The notes below the pieces were generated by a model, which did no database searches, was not told the DNA's origin, and worked only from the letters and a program-made list of their open reading frames with translations. Made by a program: the position numbers and the translations under genes. Of a stretch of 59,808 nt of DNA, positions 43,700-53,419 are shown one piece after another. Within the stretch, counting starts at the first letter, position 1. Every line of letters begins with the position of its first letter. The DNA comes from Balamuthia mandrillaris (Eukaryota > Discosea > Longamoebia > Balamuthiidae). Location of the stretch: contig JAVKOQ010000317.1 of the NCBI GenBank assembly GCA_031835245.1, positions 1-59,808 on the forward strand, written 5' to 3'.

Positions 43700-44144
43700 A
43701 TCGACGTTTAGCGAAAGGCGGGACAGAATAATGGCGCCCCCGTGAGCGCAGAAGGAAGGAGCGCTCCCGTCTACGGCCGCGTTCGTCGAGCCAAAGGGCG
43801 CTAAAGCGTGAGCCCATCACCGCCCGGTCGTCCCCGCCAACGGCGGGCGATGCCCATTCCTCATCGTGGAATCGACTCGGCTTCCTTGTATTGAGGGAGT
43901 GTTTTTCTCACTCCCCCTTTCCTTCACTTCAACTTATTTTGTCGACTTTTTCGTGCCGTCGCGAACGTTTGGGGGTAGCATGAGGGGTCAGCATGGGAGT
44001 GCCTCTGCAGAAAATTAAGTGAAGTGGGGTGGTGGCGCCAAAAACACACTGTAACGGCTATTCTCTTGAGCGAAAACTGGTTGCTTTTTAATTTTTCTCG
44101 GTTCCAAATACTGCTTTGTGGAAAGAGGAGCACAAGCTTTCGTC
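43700..44144. promoter_or_regulatory. divergent promoter: GTCGAC motif and hairpin
   Basis: 445 bp between the TFIIS-like start and the HicA-like ATG. TTTTGTCGAC at 43937-43946 is the recurrent palindrome. GGGAGTG at 43895 pairs with CACTCCC at 43909 around a 7-nt loop. A second small hairpin (CCCGCC AAC GGCGGG) lies near 43837-43851. Confidence 0.4.
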
Positions 44145-44528
44145 ATGTCAACAACACGCGTCCCCAAACCACTCTCAGGGGAGGATCTTGTCAAAAGGCT
44201 CATAGCCAGAGCTGGTTGGACTTACCGCCATATCAAAGGAGACCACGCAACAATCGTCTACAAAAACGGCATCTCCAAAAGTACAAGGCTCGGGATGCAC
44301 CACACAGAGAAAATGATTAACAATGTAGTGGAGGAGTTTGCGCATATTATGAAGATACCCAAACAAGAACTCGTTGAGCTACTGTGGGGAAAGAAGAACT
44401 CGGTTGTTGCCTCAGCAACACCTTCGGCCCAAACGTCGTCCTCAGAGAGTTTCATCGGAAGGTACGATGAAGATTGGAAGAAGGGCAAAGAAAAGGAGAG
44501 CAAAGAGAATGACATAAATCAATTGTAG
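44145..44528 (+). CDS. HicA-like (YcfA) protein
   Basis: Intronless, 127 aa. It matches the HicA dsRBD-like fold in order: PLSGEDLVKRLIARAGWTYR, then KGDHATIVYK (the GSH-type turn with the catalytic-position His), a short loop, and LGMHHTEKM ... EFAHIMKIPKQELVELL, the closing helices. A 40-residue Ser/Lys/Glu-rich tail is extra relative to bacterial HicA (about 60-80 aa). Bacterial HicA is an mRNA interferase neutralised by HicB. Here a HicB-like gene lies 27 bp away, tail to tail, not in an operon. The gene looks intact. Activity and role in a eukaryote are unknown. Confidence 0.75.
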   Translation: MSTTRVPKPLSGEDLVKRLIARAGWTYRHIKGDHATIVYKNGISKSTRLGMHHTEKMINNVVEEFAHIMKIPKQELVELLWGKKNSVVASATPSAQTSSSESFIGRYDEDWKKGKEKESKENDINQL

Positions 44529-44555
44529 AAACCTGTTTCTTTTCAGACAATAGTT

Positions 44556-44867
44556 TTAATGAGCTTCCACCAAGCAAGAAAAATCTTCTATGGTTGTGTT
44601 CTGCTGAGGTACATGTGGGGTTGTTGTAGTATTGGGTACTTCTTCAAACAATAAGTCCAGGTTGTCAAAGCGGGTTGGGTCGTGGATCCACACAAGCTCA
44701 TACTCATCGAGCTCGTAGTCAAGGGCCGCCAAGCCACCACGGAGATTGTGTTCCAATTCCTCTCGAGTCAGCCCCTCATCACTCGTGTACCCTTTGGTAC
44801 CTCTTATTGTGCCCACGAAATAGCCCTCTGGTGTTTGGCAATAGGTCACTATTATTGTTTCAGGCAT
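44556..44867 (-). CDS. HicB-like protein
   Basis: Intronless, 103 aa. The pattern is that of the HicB RNase-H-like partial fold: IIVTYCQTPEGYFVGTI, KGYTSDEGLTREELEHNLRG, LAALDYELDEYELVW. This matches the HicB sequence of a strand, an edge strand, the G-x-x-(S/T)-x-G-x-T-x-x-E turn, and a helix. The C-terminal 40 residues are Thr/Pro-rich and lack the helix-turn-helix or ribbon DNA-binding domain common in bacterial HicB. It converges on the HicA-like gene. HicB proteins bind HicA and block its active site; a similar pairing here is inferred. Confidence 0.7.
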   Translation of the reverse strand: MPETIIVTYCQTPEGYFVGTIRGTKGYTSDEGLTREELEHNLRGGLAALDYELDEYELVWIHDPTRFDNLDLLFEEVPNTTTTPHVPQQNTTIEDFSCLVEAH

Positions 44868-45434
44868 GACTGTTTTCTGTTTTGTCTGTGTGGCAAAAAG
44901 TAAAATAATATTTTTTTCTAAGGAGCTGTCTGTTTGTCTTTCACGAAAAAATAGTGCTAATAATTCTCCCTAAATTTTCGTTGCATCAAACGGAAATAGT
45001 ACATTGTACCACGTCACGCTGTCTTTTTTTGTCTCACCGGGAGATTGCCCACGTCGACAAAAACTCATTGCGCATTCGCTAAAGGCACTCTGAGTAGCGG
45101 ACTTTCTGCCATACATCAGCACTGGTGGTGGTCGGGACCCAACCTCCAATTGAGGCGCCCTCGTTGTCTCCGCTTCAGGCTTCTTGGGCTCCTTCCCCCC
45201 TCTCGTTCTTTTCTGCAACGAAAAAGGAAAAGTCGACAAATGAAAAATCTGAAAAAGAGGAATTTAAGGAATTTAGCGCGGAGTGCTCGTTCTATTTTGA
45301 TTTTTGCTTGTAAATGGTGCTTTGAATTAATGTTGGAAAATGCAAAGACCGAAGGAAGGTAGGGTCGCGTTTTTGAGAGTCTGCTCTGGTCCGATTTTAA
45401 AAAAATCGAAACCTAAACACAAAAAAAAAAAAAA
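44868..45434. promoter_or_regulatory. divergent promoter with two GTCGACAAA motifs
   Basis: 567 bp between the HicB-like start (44867, minus) and the phospholipase ATG (45435). CGTCGACAAAAAC at 45052 and AGTCGACAAATG at 45231 match the motif. A minus-strand open frame at 44970-45239 has no supporting features. A poly-A run abuts the phospholipase ATG. Confidence 0.4.
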
Positions 45435-46235
45435 ATGATGCGACCCTTCTCTTCCTCGGTCACGGTATCCTTGGCCTTCTCTTTATTCCTTCTCCTCCAA
45501 AGTCCTCCTCCATCCTCCGCACAAATCCTCATCGAGCCAACCACCACGCAAACGTTCACCGGATCCACTGGCGTGCTTCGCCACGCCTCCATGTTGGGGG
45601 ACGACATCTGCCAGCCGCAATGCCCGGCGGGTCAGGTGGCCGTTCGAGACCCGGGCTACGTTCCCGATGTCAACAGCGACAACAACAACTGCGGACCCGG
45701 CATCATCGAGAACTTCCTCCCCGATCCCTTCGACTTCACCGAGTGTTGTCTCGGCCACGACTTGTGCTGGCAGGATTGTCGATACAGCAAGGAGCAATGC
45801 GACCAGCAGTTTTATCACTGCATGTTGGATCGTTGCGCGGCGGAGCGCCGACAAGAAGAAGCGGAGGATGAAGACGACGACGACGACGGATTCTTTGAGG
45901 ATTTGTTTGATCGAGAGCAGCAGCAGCAGCGGCGGCGGCGACAAGGAAGACTAGCAAGAAGAGGGAGACGACAATTTGGATTCATTGAAGACCTGTTTGA
46001 TGATGCGAGAGCGGAGCTTTGTGAGATCAACGCAGAGTGTTACGCTGTGCTGGTGAGAAGGCCGAGCCTGGCGTGTGACCTCTGGGAGGACTCCAGGGAG
46101 GGGAGCTGCATCTGTGTGGCGCCGGATGATCCCAGAGTGGGAATGCCGGTGACCGACTACATACAGCTTTACGCTCCCGGATTCTTGCTTGCCGCTCGCA
46201 GCGATATTATTCCTGATAGCTGTCCTGCTTTTTAA
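45435..46235 (+). CDS. secreted phospholipase A2 (group XII-like)
   Basis: Intronless, 266 aa. Signal peptide VSLAFSLFLLLQSPPPSSAQ. The PLA2 active-site helix is TECCLGHDLCWQDC with CC-x2-HD-x-C, followed by SKEQCDQQFYHCMLDRC, and preceded by NNCGPG at the Ca-loop position. This spacing matches group XII secreted PLA2, which hydrolyses glycerophospholipids at sn-2. A long insert of acidic (EDEDDDDDG), Gln/Arg-rich and Arg-rich residues (about 140-180) splits the domain from a Cys-containing C-terminal part (CEINAECYAVL, CDLWEDS, CICV). A second in-frame ATG lies at 45438. Confidence 0.85.
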   Translation: MMRPFSSSVTVSLAFSLFLLLQSPPPSSAQILIEPTTTQTFTGSTGVLRHASMLGDDICQPQCPAGQVAVRDPGYVPDVNSDNNNCGPGIIENFLPDPFDFTECCLGHDLCWQDCRYSKEQCDQQFYHCMLDRCAAERRQEEAEDEDDDDDGFFEDLFDREQQQQRRRRQGRLARRGRRQFGFIEDLFDDARAELCEINAECYAVLVRRPSLACDLWEDSREGSCICVAPDDPRVGMPVTDYIQLYAPGFLLAARSDIIPDSCPAF

Positions 46236-46333
46236 AAGAGTGGAGAACTTGAAGAAGATCATAATAATAAACTAATATAAGTTACGAGTAAAAAGGCCGA
46301 ACGGAGGAGACACGAAAAGTGTTGCGTGGCCTT

Positions 46334-49115
46334 TCACTTGGGTTGTGTTTGAGGATCGGCAGAGGTGGAGCAGGTTGCAGAACTCGCGCCGGTGCTAGCG
46401 AGCACTTCGTCGACGGCGTTGAGAACTTTGCGAACGGAGTAGACGCCCGTGAAGGCACCGCTTCCGGGTATCAGCGTTGATTGAGAAACGACGATTGTGT
46501 GGTCCTCTGGTACCAACATTCCAAGGCCTGCTGCTTCCTGTTGTTTTGTTGTTTAACAGAGGAAGGAAAAGGGCTAAAGAAAAAGGAAAAAGAAAAGAGA
46601 CCTTTATAGCAGCCATAGCGCGTCTTTCAAAAGAGGGAATTACCGATAGTTCAGGGCAGTAGAAGGAACGGATGCCCCATGCTAAGTTGAGCTCACGGGC
46701 TGTTCTTAAATCTTGTGTGAAGGTCAGCATTGGCAAAAATGGTCTGTACTTTGTTATCATTCTAGTTCTAGAAGCCCAGAGGTTTGAACAAGGTGTCAGA
46801 GGAAGGAGAAAACCAGAACAACGAGAAGAAAGCGTACAAAAACGTGTCGTTATCGATGATAATAATTTTCCCGGTGTAGTTGATTTCTCCAAATTCTTTA
46901 GCGAGGGTGAAGCAGCTATGTCCGATCGTTTCTATCTTTCCTTGACGTGACGAATCATAGTCATCGGGATTACGTTTTGGCATTCGTTTCTCGGCAGCTT
47001 CTACTATCTTATCCATAATCTAACAACAGATTTTCAGAAACAAAGGGTTTGATAAAATGACGAGAAGAGGAGAAAGAAAATATGCAAACCTTAACAGCCT
47101 CAACAGGATATTTTCCGATGGAGGTTTCACCGGAGAGCATAACAGCATCAGCACCATCCCACACAGCGTTGAAGACATCATTTGCTTCTGCACGAGTGGG
47201 ACGAGATGAGGTTGTCATCGATTCCAACATCTATTAACGATAACAAATTGAAAAGTTTGCATTACTCCAATTGCTAATAGTTTGGTTTGTTGAAATAAGT
47301 TAACCTGAGTAGCAACGATAACAGGCTTTCCTTCACGATTGCATTTGGCAACCATGTCTTTCTGTGCTTGTGGAACATCCCATGCTGGTATCTCCACCCC
47401 CAAATCACCTAATAGAGTTTACGTTTTGACTTGTTATTACCTATAGGTACTCTTCTCTCTTCTCTCTTCTCTCTTCTCTCTTCTCTCTTCTCTCTTCTCT
47501 CTTCTCTCTTCTCTCTTCTCAAGTTAAGTATTGCATTTGGTTCCTCTCATCTAATAAAAAGTACCTCGAGCAACCATAATAGCATCGCTGGCTTGAATAA
47601 TGGCATCCAAGTTCTTCAAGGCAACTGGTCTCTCCACTTTTGATATAATTTTAATCTTCGGGTTGCCATACTCTGCCAAACATTTCCTAACCTATGTTGA
47701 ACATGGCTGTTAGAAAAGGATCTTTCTTCAAAACACAGAAAATAAGTACCTTTTCCACGTCTTCTGCTGTGCCAATGAAAGATGCAGCAACGTATTCAGG
47801 GTCTTGTTGATTGGAAAAAAGTTAGTAATTATCAAAAAAAAAAACTCTGTCCTGTGTTTTTTGTTCTTTCGTTCTCTCGTTTGTTCGATGAGTCTGTACT
47901 AGTATGAATTCTTCGCTATTTGCTTCTCTCTTGTCTGCTTCTCTCATTCTCTGTTTCTTCCCTTCACTTCATCTCCTCTTTAAATCTTATGTACCGAGTT
48001 CAGCGATCAGCTTGAGGTCTCTTTGGTCTTTAGCAGTGATGACGTTGAGAGAGATGTTGCCGCTTGGAATGTTGCAGCCTTTGTGATCAGAGATAATGCC
48101 CCCTGCATCAACTACGCACTTGAATGTATCATCGACTCGTTCTTTGATTGTTAGTTTCACAATTCCATCGTTGATAAAGATTTGATCCTTTGTTTTTAGA
48201 AGAAAACAATAAGAGAGGAAGAAACGAGAACAAGGAAGAAACATAAATAAGACCAGCAAAGAAGGAGAAAGGAAGTGATAAGAGAAGGAAAGAAACAAGC
48301 ATACTCCAATGTCGAGGTCATCAAGCATGGTGGCATATTTGATCTGGATAAGGTCGGGCGTGCCAATAACCTCCGTGGGCGTGACACGAATGATATCTCC
48401 TACAGCCAACACGAATGGTGCCACCACCTTTCCTGTTCTTATCTTTGGCCCTGTTGTTGGTGTCCCGAAAGAACAAAAGTGGACAGAAAGCGAGTGGTAT
48501 AAGTAATGAGACTATTTCTTACAAGAAGAAATATAGAAGAAGAAGAAGAAGAAGAAGAAGAAGAAGAAGAAGAAGAAGAAGAAGAAGAACAAGAAGAAGA
48601 AGAAGAACAAGAACAAGAAGAAGAAGAACAAGAAGAACAAGAAGAAGAACAAGAAGAACAAGAAGAACAAGAAGAACAAGAAGAACGCAGAAGAACGCAG
48701 AAGAACGCAGAAGAACAAGTACAAGAAGGAGGAGGAAGAATAAGAACAACAAAAGAAGAAGACAAAGAGCAACCTTGAATGTCACAAATGATAGAGACCT
48801 GTTCGGCATACTTCGCGGAAATGTCTCTGACGCGTTGGAAGAGGTCACGCATCTCCTCGTGGGTGCCATGCGAGAAGTTGAGCCGAACGACGTCCATCCC
48901 TCCTTTGATCATGCCCTCCAGCACCTCTTCCGTGGAGGAAGCTGGCCCCAATGTGCAAACTATTTTCGTCTATAAATAGCCAAAAAAATAAATAAAGAAT
49001 TTCATCAACAAAAAAAGGTGAGAGACAAAGACAAAATTGTGTGTGTGTGTACTTTCATCATTGTGGGCGGCAGCTTCTTCTTCGAAGAGATATAGGAGCC
49101 ACGCAGCGACTTCAT
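46334..49115 (-). CDS. PYK: pyruvate kinase
   Basis: Eleven exons: 49115-49053, 48969-48774, 48450-48305, 48187-47995, 47802-47750, 47691-47565, 47408-47305, 47230-47090, 47019-46844, 46767-46602, 46537-46334 (522 aa, in phase). Motifs: [108 protein letters not shown], and [18 protein letters not shown]. These cover the active-site Lys, the Mg ligands and the substrate loop. It converts PEP and ADP to pyruvate and ATP in glycolysis. The C-terminal regulatory-type domain ends in a Ser/Thr/Gln tail. Confidence 0.95.
48533..48765. repeat. GAA/GAACAA microsatellite in pyruvate kinase intron
   Basis: GAA, GAACAA and GAAGAACGCA units in the intron between exons 2 and 3. On the sense strand they are TTC-rich, like most intron repeats here. 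Confidence 0.95.
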
Positions 49116-49716
49116 TTTGGTTTGTCTTTTCTTTCTTTTCTTTTCTCGATTAAAACAAAATTTTGTCGACACCTAAAAAGGAATTCCGGAATTTCCATCA
49201 GTTCGTTTCCAAAATTCTCTCAATTTTCCCGTCATTTTCTTCGTTATTTCCTTTTTAAGGTGCGCATCGCGATCTGTTGCCCTGCGGAAACAGGCGGAAC
49301 ATCCGATGGGCGCTCCTTCGCCCTGTTCCGAAGAGCACACGGTGCGCAAGTCCCCGGCAAAGAGGCGCACCATTGCTACTTGAACGAGGGCCTGGCCGGC
49401 GAAAATGTGACAGGCTCAAGGCCAGCCGATGCAGCTCTCTCCGGCCGTTTCCCTTTTACACAGCAACTACCCCCAAATGGTTCGGGATGGTTGATCGATG
49501 CATTCCATGCTGTTGTCGTGTTGTCTCGAGCAGGCAAGGGGTTGTGGGGATATTCTATGGGTTGCGCTTCTTCAAAACCTCCTCTTTTTCTCGTCTCTAC
49601 GGGGAAGGAGAAGGAAGAAGAAGAATAGGCGGAAGAAGGAGAAGAAGCTGAACAAGAAGAACAAGAGCTCAAGCCCATTTGTGATAATTGCCATAACGGG
49701 AGCCCTATGGGTGGTG
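49116..49716. promoter_or_regulatory. pyruvate kinase upstream region with AATTTTGTCGACACC motif
   Basis: About 600 bp between the pyruvate kinase start and the stop of the first Rho-like gene. AATTTTGTCGACAC at 49159-49172, about 50 bp upstream of the kinase ATG, is the exact inverse of GTGTCGACAAAATT at 20631. The stretch at 49173-49678 has possible coding sequence listed separately. Confidence 0.45.
49173..49678 (-). CDS. possible small gene with myristoylation-like N-terminus
   Basis: A minus-strand frame from 49678 begins MGLSSCSSCSASSPSSAYSS, a Gly-2/Ser-rich start that resembles N-myristoylation and palmitoylation signals. It continues PIEYPHNPLPARDNTTTAWN. A second frame near 49173-49280 (RATDRDAHLKKEITKKMTGK) could be a last exon. 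I found no phase-consistent junction, so this is weak. No recognised domain. Confidence 0.25.
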
Positions 49717-50481
49717 CTATTTATTGAAGAACAGCTTCGTCTTGGCACGCAGCTTGGCAAGAAGCGAGGCAACGTGCTTGTTGCGGGCAAGGTGGGCCAC
49801 AACGACCTCCTCCTGTAGTTTGCGTATGTTCAGGTCGTACTTGCCGCTGCACTCGATGTATGCTTCGACTTGCAGCTGCCTCGCCATCGCTATGCCCTTT
49901 TGTGCACCAACAACTAAGCGAGGGGACCAAAGACAGCTAAGCAGAAGGAAAAAAAAAAGGAGAGCGTGTGTGTGTTACCTCTTCGGTTGTGATGGCATCG
50001 GGGTGAGTGGCCCTCTTTTGCAGTTCCGCGCCGACAAGTATTATCGGTGTGTCCGGAATGAACTGCTTCAACTCTAAGTGGTGCCAAACCATGGTTAAGG
50101 TCCAGATAACGACAACGAGGAGGAGGACGACGACAACGAAGAAGAAGAAGAACAAGAACAAGAAGAACAAGAAGAAGAAGAAGAAGAAGAACAAGAAGAA
50201 GAAGAAGAAGAAGAAGAAGAAGAAGAAGAAGAAGAACAAGAACAAGAAACGAAAGAGAAAAAGAAAAAGAACAACAAGAAGAAGAACAAGAAGAACAAGA
50301 AGAAGAACAAGAAGGAAACAACGAACCAGCAAAGAAAAACTCAGAAGCAGACTCCAAAGAACTCCTATTATGGAGGGAGAAGCAGAGCAAAACAACGCCA
50401 GTCCCTGGATAGATGATCCTTCCCCTAAGGTTATTATACTCTTTCGACTGGGTGGCGTTAACCAAAAAGAAGTTGAATGTG

Positions 50482-50534
<53 letters not shown>

Positions 50535-51261
50535 CGCTAGAAGACGCGAGAAAGAGATAAATACCGAAGAAGTTGCAACGTAGGTTATGTTAAAAGCCAG
50601 TTGCGGAAGAGAAGGCAAGGCGTAACGTATGGACGGATGGTCTGTTTGAACAATACAAAGAAGACGAAGAAGCAGAACAGGAAGAAGAAGAAGAACAAGA
50701 AGAAGAGAAGCAGCAGCAGTAGACGAAGCATGGCTCAAAGTTAGACGGGCTAGCTTAAAAAACTTGCAAAGGTGGCGCACACGAACCAATGTTGGTTGGC
50801 ACATAGTCGTCAAAGTTGGCTAGAGGGTCATACAGCCTAAGCAGGAGATGGTTCTATTTGCGTTTGGGTGGGTTGGGGTTTTCAGTTTGGTTTCTGTAGT
50901 TAGGGGTGGCTGAAGACATAAAAACAACAACAAAGAAACGAAAGAGAGAGAGAAAGCGAGAGGAGAACGAGGAAAGGACTCACTTGTCTCGCTTCCCCCA
51001 CAAGGACGACTTGAATGACCTCTTCTTTGTGGTGCTTTTGCGCTTTGGCAACCTTTTTTTTTTTTCCAACACAAAGAGGAGGGAGAAGAGAAGCGTTATG
51101 AAAAAACAACGTCATGAAATGAGTTTCACAAGGAAGACGCACATCGGCTTTGTCCAGGCGCTCAATCAACTTGTATAACTTGGCATGCTTTGCGCTCCTC
51201 CAAATGGGAGTTGCTTCTATCGCCTTTTTCTAGAACGAGAGAAGAGAAGTAAGAGAAGAGA

Positions 51262-51305
<44 letters not shown>

Positions 51306-51626
51306 GAGTGTAGATACCTCTTTTTTCTCTTTCTTCGTTATTTCTGAAGTCGGCGACACGCTCGAAGGAGCAGGAACAACAGAAGAAGTAGCAGATGTTG
51401 AAGAAGAAGTGGTCGTCTCTTCTTCCTTTAGCTGTTGCACCTTTTGCAAAAGTTTTTTTCTGGGTCCGGTGGGCACGGAGAGGCGCAACAGATCCTCCTC
51501 CTTCAACAGCAGGAAGCTCTCGAGGTCCAATTCCTCCTGCTCCACCAACAACGGAACGTATTTCTCCAGTCCCAGACCCTGTAACACGGCTGCGAGGGTC
51601 ATGCTTTCCTTTGGCCGTTCCATCAT
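49717..51626 (-). CDS. SAM-domain Rho-like pseudo-GTPase
   Basis: Eight exons: 51626-51318, 51229-51143, 51052-50984, 50853-50787, 50641-50565, 50447-50327, 50073-49979, 49896-49717 (334 aa, in phase). The first 65 residues are a SAM domain (MTLAAVLQGLGLEKYVPLLV, EEDLLRLSV, GPRKKLLQKVQQL). After a Ser/Thr linker comes a Rho-like fold: VVLVGEARQNHLLLRLYDP, FDDYVPTNI, YNNLRGRIIYPGTGVVLLCF, SLHNRSSLES, PIILVGAELQKRA, AYIECSGKYDLN. The Walker A GKS/T is absent, the DTAGQ switch II is absent and the TKxD base-recognition motif is AELQ. Nucleotide binding is therefore doubtful. No C-terminal CAAX box. Tandem with the paralog at 51736-53180. Confidence 0.8.
50110..50320. repeat. GAA microsatellite in Rho-like intron
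   Basis: GAA/GAACAA units filling the intron between exons 6 and 7 of the SAM-Rho-like gene (50074-50326); TTC-rich on the sense strand. Confidence 0.95.
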
Positions 51627-51735
51627 TGCAGTTCTTTTTGTTTTTTTATTGGTTTATCTGTGCTATAGTGGAAGCATTACATGATGATGAAGTGTAGTTA
51701 TAAAATAATTGGGTCTTCCCAAGTTTTCGGTCTTC

Positions 51736-52083
51736 TCAGAAGAAAAGGTGCTTCTTCTTGGTGCGAAGCTTGTGGATGTGCTTGTTTCTGCCCAAGAGCA
51801 CGAGAACGAGTTCGTCTTGCAGTTGGCGCATGTTTTTGTTGTACTTGCCGCTGCACTCGATGTAGGCAGCTGCATTCAGCTTCGTTGCCAGTTCAATTCC
51901 CTTAATGTTGACGTTTTGAATGTTAAAGATGGAAGAAGAGTTGCGTGCAAAGAAGGAAGAGAAAAAAGAAGCAAGAGCAATGCGTTACCTCTTCAGTCGA
52001 GATGGTGTCCTCGTAAATGGCCCTTTTATGGAGTTCAGTACCAACCAGTATAATAGGCACATCAGGAATCTTTGCTCTCAATT

Positions 52084-52129
<46 letters not shown>

Positions 52130-53180
52130 AGAGGAACTATCAGCACAACCCCAAATAGTATCAAAACAAACAAAAATATGGACCAGGAGATAATCTTTGA
52201 GAAGCACATTCCAAAGAGCTCCTATCATGGAGAGAAAAACAGAGTAAAATGACTGCAGCTTTTGCATAGACCAGTTCGGTTCTTATTTTGCTGTACTCCT
52301 CCTCCTTTTGAGGAAGAAGAAGAAGAACAAGAAGAAGGCAAAAAACAAGTAAGACGAGGGACGAGTGAACGAGAATATACATTAAATAGGAGAGAACGGA
52401 GAAGCAAACCAATGAAGTCGGGATGTAAGAAATGTTGAAAGTCACTTCCGGGATTGAAGGCAAAGCGCAGCTTGCCGGTCCTCCATCTGTCATTATTGTA
52501 TGTTGTAAAGAGGTATATATTTCAAAAAAAAAGTTACATAGGAGTAAACAACAAACCTACAATGGATGGGACATAGCCCTTGAAGTCGTGTCGAGGGTCA
52601 TACAATCTCAACATCAAATGGTTCTGTGAAAGTGTCGGACCAAGAAAACAATCGACTCAGCAACAAGAGGGCAAACGTTAGCATCCAAAAGAAGAACAGC
52701 GTTACCTGTCTCGCTTGGCCTACCAGGGCAACTTGGACATGTGAATCCTTATGTAACTTTTGAACTTTTGCGACCTATTGAAGGACAGAGTTACTTCGAT
52801 AAAAGAAAGATACGACAAGAAAGAGGGAAAGAAAGAGGAGGAAGGAAAGAAACGACGAGAAAGAAAGAAACGACAAGAAAGAAAAGTGCAACAAAAAAGA
52901 AAAAAACAAAACAAAACAAAACAAAACAAACAAAACAAAGACGTACGCCAGACTTTTCTAAACCACCTATTAACTGGCACAACGATTGGTGTTTTGGGCT
53001 TCTCCAAACTGGGGTTTCTTCCGCTGAGGCTTTCTATAACAACCAAAACATACAGAACAAGGAGAAGAATAAGAAGGGGCCTCTAAGAGAGGACAGATTT
53101 AAAAATAGCTTTACTTTCAATAGCTTTTGCTCTTTCTCGTACTCAGCGGCGAGGTCCTTCTTCTCACGTGCGCACTCCAT
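51736..53180 (-). CDS. Rho-like pseudo-GTPase, paralog without SAM domain
   Basis: Eight exons: 53180-53115, 53033-52947, 52774-52706, 52623-52557, 52486-52410, 52304-52184, 52083-51989, 51900-51736 (248 aa, in phase). Exons 2-7 are 87, 69, 67, 77, 121 and 95 nt, the same lengths as in the neighbour, so this is a tandem duplicate. Sequence: SAEETPVWRSPKH, VALVGQARQNHLMLRLYDP, FKGYVPSIV, YSKIRTELVYAKAAVILLCF, SLHDRSSLEC, VPIILVGTELHKRA, AYIECSGKYNKN. It too lacks the P-loop Lys, the DxxG switch and the base-specificity Asp. In place of SAM it has a short charged helix (EKKDLAAEYEKEQKLLK). Confidence 0.8.
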
Positions 53181-53419
53181 GGTTTTGTTCGCTTCTTCGT
53201 TCTGCTCCCTATATTAACGGTAATTAATTCAAGTTAAATGGCAGACCGTGGGAGGGTTTGCCTCTTCGCTTAACATCAACAACTGAACTGAATTTTTATT
53301 ATTGTTTTCAGTTCATTCTCGACAGCGTATGTTGGTGGTATTGATGGTCGGTTCATCCAAAAGGAAACAAACGAAAAGTCTTTTCAAACAAATCTCTTTA
53401 TGTACATTATGTAAACTAT

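Noticed and set aside
43237-43745. Long plus-strand frames opposite the TFIIS-like gene
   Set aside because: They are antisense shadows in GC-rich DNA; the minus strand carries the zinc-ribbon motif.
44970-45239. 89-codon minus-strand open frame
   Set aside because: No domain, no splice support, and it overlaps two GTCGAC promoter motifs in a divergent spacer.
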